Below, piece by piece: positions 57,053 through 64,000 of a DNA stretch of 64,000 nt. The notes beneath the pieces were generated by a model. The model did no database searches and was not told where the DNA came from. It saw only the letters and a program-made list of their open reading frames with translations. How positions within the stretch are numbered: position 1 is the stretch's first letter; every line of letters begins with the position of its first letter. Source of the stretch: Nectonema munidae (lineage: Eukaryota; Nematomorpha; Nectonematoida; Nectonematidae); the NCBI GenBank assembly GCA_030549495.1, contig JAUIRK010000900.1, forward strand, positions 248,001 through 312,000, given 5' to 3'. Made by a program: the position numbers and the translations under genes.

Positions 57053-57383
57053 GGATTGGATACAATACCGATAAAAAATGACTATTTGTATTTAAAAATT
57101 CTTTTTTACAAATTTTTGTACTTTAATTAATTTTTCACCATAAAAATTTTTTTTGCTGAAAAAAATGGTTTAAAAAATGATTATTCATATAATTCCATAC
57201 TATTTTATGCTTTAATGACACAATTTTAAAAGAAACGTATTTTTGAAAGCCTAAATGTCAATTTTCAGAGATTTTGATTACGCTATCTTAGCAATTAATC
57301 ACTTTATAGTCTTCTTTTTTTTGACTTCAATTTATCAAAGACATGGCTGCCTAAGGTAAAATCTTCGTAAAAGTGAGTTTGGG

Positions 57384-57493
57384 GGAGTGAGTAAGGTTGG
57401 TTAGGTACTGGGTTTCGATAACTCAAGGTCTTGGGTTCGATCCCACATCAAGCCTACTTTCTCATAGTTCGATAAAAGCGGCGTAATGTGCCA
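57384..57493 (+). repeat. tRNA-derived SINE, family 2 (plus, 3'-truncated)
   Basis: GTGAGTAAGGTTGGTTAGGT, then CTCAAGGTCTTGGGTTCGAT with B box GGGTTCGATCCC at 57433-57444, then AAGCCTACTTTCTCATAGTT. It matches the reverse complement of the copies at 23163 and 26410 but lacks their TCTCGATGAAAACACCCC...GGTACC end. Confidence 0.75.
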
Positions 57494-57891
57494 GGCAACA
57501 TTAAATTAAAACTGGAAATCTTTCATATGTCATAGCCTGCTGATACAAGTCACCAACATTAAGTAAAGAATGGGTAATTTAATAAGATGTTTAACCCAAT
57601 TAGTGCTGGGGGCGTAAAACGCCCCACCCCCTTCACTAAAAATTAATTGTAGAAAATTGGCTGAATCATATCCCTTCAAATTTTGTGACTTTTCCTAAAA
57701 TCGCTAGCTGCATCTTTTGAAACCATTTTCATGGTAGTTGAATGACCCCTTCATGTCCAAAACTGTCAATTAAAAATTAAAATTTTTCAGCAAAATTTTG
57801 ACATTATCTGTACTTAACCTTATATCTTAGGATATCTATATTATAATAAGCAAGTGTGTGTCTGTGTGTCTGTCTATATATAATATAAAAA

Positions 57892-58221
57892 TTTTTTATA
57901 TATGAATAGTTTTACTTTTAGTTATGAAAAGTTTCATGAAGTGTAGAGGAGAAATATTATTCGGTCAACTACAGGTTAAATCAACATCAATAGCTGGAGA
58001 TTGAATTCCAAACATGAACGGAAAACATATTAGTATGGTATCCCTAGTGTGCATCTAAATGTGCATACTAGCGGGCCTGAAAAGTTTAGTTTGCCTCGAT
58101 ACCACAAGGTCTTGGTTTGGATCCAGTAGCACGCCTTTTTTGCTCATAATTTAACATAAGTGGTGCAATTGAGCCCTGTCGATGAAAATATTAGAAGGTA
58201 CCTTTATACTTATTATAAATT
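57892..58221 (+). repeat. 330-bp repeat R, copy 1
   Basis: This block matches 62543-62872 with only two differences that I can find (A/G in the ATATGAATRG string and C/T in ATTATTYGG). Its 3' 130 bp is a diverged version of SINE family 2 (AAGGTCTTGGTTTGGATCC, then a TCATAATTTAACATAAGTGG string and GTCGATGAAAAT...GGTACCTTTA). It lies inside the large TTAA element. Confidence 0.85.
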
Positions 58222-58499
58222 TATTAAACGTGTTACTATTTCATTTTTCTTATGATTTTTGCCAATTTGATTGATATTTTCACACATTTTTACACTGTAA
58301 AGACAAATAAGAAATGGGAAACCGATGATATTGTATTAAAAAATATTTTAAATTGAGGGATATTTTTAGTCAGTATTATATCCTCAATCAAAATTTTAAT
58401 AGTGATTTTCACTCAAAGGTGTATTTTAAATGATAATTTATAATTATATACAGTTTGGAACGCATAACACTTTATATATTTAATTTTTTCAATAAGCAT

Positions 58500-60020
58500 G
58501 GCTACTTTTTAGAAAATGTCAATCAAAATTTTGATTGATCAAAAATATATCTAATAATATATACCTTCAAATTTTACATAAAATATATGTTTTTATACTA
58601 AATCGGTCATGCTGTTTTCATTTCTGGACTCATTTTTTACATTTAGGATTTGAAAATAACTATAAGTATTAATCAAATTTGCGGTTTACTTATGAAAATT
58701 GTCTCCAAAAACATTCCTTCACATTTTACATAAAATATATGTGTTATACTAAATCGGCCATGCTGGTTTCATTTCTGGACTAATTTTTTACGTTTAGGAT
58801 ATGGAAATACCTATAAGTGTTAGTCAAATTTGCGGTTTACTTCTAAAAATTATCTCCAAAAACATTCATTCAAATTTTACAATGAAATATATGTGTTATA
58901 CTAAATCGTCCATGTTGGTTTCATTTCTGGACTCATTTTTTACGTTTAGGATGTGAAAATACCTATAAGTGTTAATCAAATTTGCGGTTTACTTCTAAAA
59001 ATTGTCTTCAAAAACATTCATTCAAATTTTACAATGAAATATATGTTTTATACCAAATCAACCATGCTGTTTTCATTTCTGAACTCATTTTTCACATTTA
59101 GAGGTTTTAAAATATCAGTCAAAATTTGCTGTTTACTTCTAAAAACTATCTCCAAAAATATTCTCTCAATTTTACATGAAATATTTGTTTTTATACCAAA
59201 TCAATCATGCTGTTTTCATTTCTGAATTCATTTTTTTACATTTAGGATGTGAAAACAGTTATAAGTGTTAATGAAATTTGCGGTTTACTTCTAAAAATTG
59301 TCTCCAAAAACATTCATTCAAATTTTACAATTATATATATGTTTTTATACCAAATCAAACATGTTAGTTTCATTTATGGATTCAATTTTTGCAGTTTGAA
59401 TTTGAAAATACCAATAAGTATCAATCAAATTTGCGTTTAGTTGTAAAATTTGTTTTCAAAAATATTGATTCAAATTTTACGTGAAATATATGTTTTTATA
59501 GCAAATAGATAATGATGATTTCATTTCTGAACACAGTTTTCGCATTTAGAGGTTTTACTGTTAGTGTCAATCAAATTTGCGGTTTATGTCGTAAAACTAT
59601 ATCCCAAAATATTCTCTTAATTTTACATGAAATATATGTTTTTATACCCATTCGACCATGATCATTTTTATTTCTGAAATCATTTTTTGCATTTAGAGGT
59701 TTTAAATGTCTGAAAGTACCAATCAAATGTTCGATTTACGTCTAATGTCTACAGAAATATTTTCGAAATTTAAATAAAATATCTGTTTTTATGCCAAATG
59801 GAAGATGCTGGTTTCATTTTTGGACTAAGTTTTGGCATTTATGGTTTTAAAATATCTGAAAGCTTTCAGATTTGCGGTTTACTTCTAGATATTGTCTTCA
59901 AAAATATTTTCAAAAAAATAAAATATCTGTTTTATACCAAATCGACTATGCTTATTTTATTTCTGTACTGGATTTTGGATAATACGGTTAAAAAATATCT
60001 CAAGTGGCTATTGAATTAGT
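58500..60020 (+). repeat. Array type 1: about ten ~150-bp tandem units
   Basis: The string TTTCATTTCTGGACTCATTT and close variants recur near 58619, 58766, 58919, 59074, 59216, 59368, 59519, 59668, 59813 and 59956, a period of about 142-155. Each unit also carries TTTTTATACCAAATCGACCA-like, TTTGCGGTTTACTTCTAAAA and TTCAAATTTTACATGAAATA-like strings. Units near the middle are most alike; the last are more diverged, as expected of unequal exchange. Short frames across it simply follow the repeat. Confidence 0.88.
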
Positions 60021-60299
60021 AATGTATGCCTGAAAATTAGTTCTGTAAAAATTTTTCAAAAAATGGCTGTATACTTGAGTATGAAATATTTATTAAAAAA
60101 AAACAAAACGTATTATAAAATCTTTTGAAAATTTGTATGAGAGAAGGAACCAAGTTGAAAACTAATTAAAAACAGAACATGTGATCAAAACAAATAATTA
60201 AAAAAAATATGTATCTTGACTAAATGGAAGATCTTTAATTTATATTTAATACCATGTTCTAATGAACTAGGAAGTGGTCTAATTATATAATAGATGCTT

Positions 60300-60800
60300 C
60301 AAAAAGATTTTTACTGTGAAAAAGAAGTTCCTCTTTTACAAATGAAAAATATTTAAACTATAGCTTATCATAGAGGATTACAATAAACATTTAGCTAAGA
60401 TGGGTAGGAAATCTGAAAATTTAGAATAGGTCAGATTTATCAAAAATGGCACAGATGCCAATATGTGTGAATTTAGTCACTATCAAGATATTTTTGATTT
60501 AAATTAAATTTGTCCATCTTTTTCCTTTTGCGTAAAAGAAATAATTTTTTAGATGAAGAACGTGGACAACTTTTTGTAATTGAACAATGAACATCACGAA
60601 TGATTCATCAGAAAAAAACCTTTGAAATGAGATTGGTTAACAAATATTCAGGCCTGATAATAAAATACACTATACTGATTAAAAAGTCTAAGATCATCAA
60701 GAAGATTCTTTAATCAGAATGCTTTGAGAGAGGAAAAAAGTAATTTTATCATTATAAAAAAATTTTCGAACACACATTGAAGAATATAAATTTCTAATGA
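60300..60800 (+). repeat. ~450-bp module between the two arrays
   Basis: Matches 8145-8630 closely and 5940-6540 more weakly. Shared strings include GTGAAAAAGAAGTTCCTCTT, AAGATNGGTAGGAAATCTGA, CAGATGCCAATATGTG and TTTTTGTNATTGAACAATGA followed by CATCACGAATGAT. No conserved reading frame, so probably a non-coding part of the element. Confidence 0.7.
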
Positions 60801-60979
60801 AAGAGCTACCAAGAAAGGATCATCATGGAATGAATAGCAAAATTACATACTGTAAATTATAATATGACGTAGAGACTACAAGTCGATAACGAATTTGTAG
60901 CCAAAAAGATGGAGGTCCTATCGAGTTACATAAGTTACTGTAGAATGAAATATTTTGAATTAATTATCGATTTTTTTGA

Positions 60980-62310
60980 CATGTTTTATTGATTTCATAA
61001 AAAATGACATCACCATTAAATTCTACATGCTTGAAATGTATAAAAAATTTTTATAAGAATAAAAATTTTAATTTTGACATGGGCTGTCATATTTAAATTA
61101 TTTTGTCAGGTTTGACTAATTTTTTTTATATAAAAAAGGAATATAACCAGTAAACACAGCCTACTTGAAAATGGGTATATGTGTGTAAAATGCCATACAC
61201 GGTAAACTTCATCATCTCCCTATACTTTCTATTAAACGTTATTCTCTAATTCAAAAAACCGTGACTGATCCTTTCTTTTTGGGATAAATCAATTTTTTGA
61301 AAATTTTGAATGAATTACGCATGCTTAAAAATGGGTATATATGTGTAAAAAATTTTATATTATTACTTAAATAAAAAGTTTCTTTTTAAGATGAGCTGTC
61401 ATATATAAATCAATGCTTTGATAACTTTAATTGATTTTTATAAAAAAAAAATGAATATCACCGCTGAATTCAGCATGCTTGAAAAAGGGTGTATATGTGT
61501 AAAAAATAGTATATAATTATTTGGATAAAAAATTTCTTTTTTGAGATGAGCTGTCATATGTAAATCACTTTTTTGACAGGTTTGAATGATTTTTATAAAA
61601 AAATGAATATCACCACTGAATTCAGCATGCTTGAAAATGGATGTGTAAAAAACATTATATAATTATTTAGATAAAAAGTTTCTACAGCTTTGATTGATTT
61701 TCATAAAAAAATGAATATCACCACTGAATTCAGCATATTTGAAAATGGGTATACATGTGTAAAAAACATTATATAATTATTTAGATAAAAAGTTTCTATT
61801 TAGATTGACAGCTTTGATTGATTTTCATAAAAAAATGAATATCACCACTGAATTCAGCATATTTGAAAATGGGTATACATGTGTAAAAAACTTTATATAC
61901 TTATTTAAATAAAAAGTTCTTTTTGAGATGAGCTGTCACATTTAGATCAATTTTTTGACAGGTTTGATTGATTTTCATAAAAAATGAATGTCACCACTGA
62001 ATTCAGCATATTTGAAAATGGGTATACATGTGTAAAAAACTTTATATAATAATTTAGATAAAAAGTTTCTTTTTGAGATGGGCTGTTACATTAAGATCAA
62101 TTTTTTGACTGGTTTGATTCATTTTCATAAAAAATGAATATCACCACTGAATTCAGCATATTTGAAAATGGGTATACATGTGTAAAAAACTTTATATAAT
62201 TATTTAAATAAAAAGTTCCTTTTTGAGATGAGCTGTCAAATATAAATCAATTTTTTGACAGGTTTAATTGATTTTGATAAAAAATGGACACCACCACTGA
62301 ATTCAGCATA
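60980..62310 (+). repeat. Array type 2: about nine ~150-bp tandem units, unrelated to type 1
   Basis: The string CCACTGAATTCAGCAT and variants recur near 61020, 61153, 61313, 61463, 61617, 61727, 61850, 61998, 62150 and 62303. Each unit continues GAAAATGGGTATACATGTGT, AAAAAACTTTATATAATTAT and GAGATGAGCTGTCA, then TTTTTTGACAGGTTTGATTG. Most spacings are 148-154; two units carry internal deletions (about 110 and 123). The repeat is as long as a type-1 unit but shares no sequence that I can see. Confidence 0.88.
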
Positions 62311-62542
62311 GTTGAAATATATATGTAACATTAAAAATATTTATAAAAACTTATTAATATCTGAGAAAAATAGGGGGGAGCACTTTACGCCCCCCCCCCT
62401 CCAGCACTTGAGCGGACAAATTTTGCCCAGCACTAATAGGGTTAAGAGACAATTGTATAAAACGAGGATTTATTTTTTTTTTGAGAAAAGACGTTGCTTT
62501 ATACAAGTTTGAGAATATATGTAATTTAAAAGTGGTCAACAT

Positions 62543-62872
62543 TTTTTTATATATGAATGGTTTTACTTTTAGTTATGAAAAGTTTCATGAAGTGTAGAGG
62601 AGAAATATTATTTGGTCAACTACAGGTTAAATCAACATCAATAGCTGGAGATTGAATTCCAAACATGAACGGAAAACATATTAGTATGGTATCCCTAGTG
62701 TGCATCTAAATGTGCATACTAGCGGGCCTGAAAAGTTTAGTTTGCCTCGATACCACAAGGTCTTGGTTTGGATCCAGTAGCACGCCTTTTTTGCTCATAA
62801 TTTAACATAAGTGGTGCAATTGAGCCCTGTCGATGAAAATATTAGAAGGTACCTTTATACTTATTATAAATT
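62543..62872 (+). repeat. 330-bp repeat R, copy 2
   Basis: Nearly identical to 57892-58221 in the same orientation. It lies about 100 bp outside the right end of the large TTAA element. Includes the diverged SINE-2-like 3' half. No target duplication is evident around either copy. Confidence 0.85.
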
Positions 62873-63149
62873 GTAACCTAATAATATTAAAATATTAATT
62901 GCATCATTCATAGAGAAAAATTGGTTGCATTAAATTTCAGCCAAACTTTAAATAAAATTTAATTTTTATTATATTGTTATAAATAATAACTATTTTGAAG
63001 ATCAAGTTGGATGAAAAAAATAAATATGAGGTTTATGTTGAATTTAATTTTTGAAAGATATTGAAACCATCACATTGATATTTTTGCTTGCGAAATGCTT
63101 GAAAATGTACAAAGATTAAGTTTAAGAGAATTTTAATTATTTTGCTTTC
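62873..63149. other. No gene seen between repeat R and the LINE
   Basis: AT-rich, stop-rich sequence without a recognisable boundary; it may include the LINE 3' UTR. Confidence 0.4.
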
Positions 63150-63910
63150 GGATTGATTAAGGATGAACTTTGGAGAAATTGGTTAGTTGTTGAGGAAGTT
63201 TGAAATTTAGAAAGCTGTTTTTTTAGGAAAAGGATGAATGATTGAGGAAAGTAGTATGTGCGTGTTAAAGAATATAAGTCCTAAATAAAAGAAAATAGTG
63301 TAGTTATTTATGTAGATTTTCTTTTTATTGGTTTTTTAAAGGAGTTGATGTGGTGTGAGAAGTCGCTGGGTTCGGATATTGTAAGTTTTACCCTATGAAA
63401 ATAATGAGAGAGTTTAGGGCATTGAGGAGGTTCGGATATGAGAGTAGTTCATAGAAATTTGATGGTGGGGGATTGAAAGGAATGAAGTTCTTTCGTGATT
63501 GTAGTGGGGCAGGAAAGTAGAAGATAATAAAGTGTTTCTTGTTGAATGCAGTTGAATCTACAAAGATTGCTTGGTGATTTTTTGATGCGGTGGAAATAGT
63601 AGTTGGACGGGTAATGTTCCGATAGCCATCTGATTAGCGGCCGTGGTAAGAATTTCATTTTCGACGATATATCTAAAATTGGGTTGGGATTATTTATATG
63701 TTGATAGAAAATGGAGGGTGAGGATTGGATGAATTATTGTCTAAGGCATTGAGTGTTAGTTCAAAGTAGAGGGCTATAGGGTTCTAGGGAAAATGAGGTA
63801 ACGGGATGTAAGGAGTATTTGAAGGTACATTTTAGCCAGCTTATCTGCATAAGTGTTTTCTATAAAGTTTGAATGAGCTGTGCACAATGCTTTAAATTGA
63901 ACTTCAAGTA
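63150..63910 (-). pseudogene. LINE (non-LTR retrotransposon) 3' end: RNase H and zinc-knuckle region
   Basis: On the minus strand, about 63900-63830 encodes FKALCTAHSNFIENTYADKL then AKM, matching the RNase H string AHxGIxGNExADxLAK. 63658-63449 encodes PLIRWLSEHYPSNYYFHRIK, then LCRFNCIQQETLYYLLLSC, the CxxC...ETxxHLLxxC motif at the C-terminus of Jockey/I/R1-type LINE ORF2. The remainder to about 63150 is 3' tail with stops. The reverse transcriptase domain should lie to the right, beyond the window. The reading frame changes within the fragment, so the copy is dead. Confidence 0.68.
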
Positions 63911-64000
63911 CCACAAAAACTTTCAATGGATAGAAAACAAATGTTTTTAATATTATTTTTAAAATTGCATATTTATACCTTCAACACTTATCTTTTATAA

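Larger units (their letters stand above)
57591..62445 (+). mobile_element. 4.85-kb TTAA-bounded non-autonomous element with two satellite arrays
   Basis: TTAA at 57591-57594 is followed by CCCAATTAGTGCTGGG. The right end, CCCAGCACTAATAGGG before TTAA at 62442-62445, is its inverted repeat with one change. CCC ends and TTAA duplications point to the piggyBac superfamily. Just inside both ends are GC-rich blocks (GGGGGCGTAAAACGCCCC at the left; a C10 run with ACTTTACGCC at the right). The interior holds a 330-bp block (57892-58221), array type 1 (58500-60020), a linker, a ~450-bp module (60300-60800) and array type 2 (60980-62310). There is no transposase-like frame. A shorter co-linear copy lies at 7117-8640. 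Confidence 0.75.

Noticed and set aside
58953-60019. Protein-coding frames across array type 1
   Set aside because: They repeat the same phrase once per satellite unit and are broken between units; they reflect the DNA repeat, not a gene.
58500-62310. CRISPR-like array
   Set aside because: The tandem units are about 150 bp of repeat without unique spacers, in an animal nuclear genome.
57892-62872. The 330-bp direct repeats as LTRs of one element
   Set aside because: They lack TG...CA ends, one copy lies inside and the other outside a TTAA-bounded element, no retroelement coding sequence lies between them, and their 3' half is SINE-derived.

Overview
The window is nuclear DNA from an animal, most likely an arthropod. 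It is strongly AT-rich, has short GT-AG introns and tRNA-derived SINEs, and is dominated by broken DNA transposons. The mix of repeat families resembles what I recall of parasitic copepods such as sea lice. That is an inference from memory, and the host genes alone do not fix the species.

Only four host genes are supported. At the left edge (380-626, +) are the last exons of an SLC6 neurotransmitter/amino-acid transporter. At 20280-21803 (+) is a long uninterrupted reading frame for VIPAS39/SPE-39 (VPS16B), the VPS33B partner in endosomal and lysosome-related organelle trafficking. At 47579-49076 (+) is a two-exon gene for a serine-rich, probably disordered protein with paired protein phosphatase 1 docking motifs (GILK and KVSF); I do not recognise its family. 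At 52299-52763 (-) is POP5, a core protein of RNase P/MRP. These genes do unrelated jobs and lie far apart, with no operon-like link.

The rest is repeat-rich. At 1-9 kb there are hAT-type miniature elements and two fragments of a satellite-carrying element. At 9.8 kb there is a SINE with target duplications. At 12.4-15.2 kb two ZBED5-like hAT remnants lie in opposite orientations. At 15.7-16.5 kb there are TTAA-bounded MITEs, three of them head to tail. At 17.6-20.2 kb a broken copy of an unnamed multicopy family is flanked by direct repeats next to VIPAS39. At 23-36 kb are two SINEs, a Tigger/pogo fragment, a TIR-bounded element with a predicted intron, a piggyBac remnant, a MITE with 40-bp perfect inverted repeats, and a split duplication. 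At 41-46 kb are two more transposase remnants and a foldback-like element. At 50.4-51.6 kb is a 1.23-kb hAT derivative with perfect 8-bp target duplications that still encodes the transposase C-terminus. At 54-56 kb is another unnamed multicopy family. At 57.6-62.4 kb is a 4.85-kb TTAA-bounded element holding two unrelated arrays of about 150-bp units. At the right edge is a LINE 3' end.

The best candidates for something undescribed are the large TTAA element with its satellite arrays and truncated relatives, the head-to-tail TTAA MITE trimer, and the predicted PP1-binding protein. I found no CRISPR array, rRNA gene, canonical tRNA gene or retroviral/LTR element.
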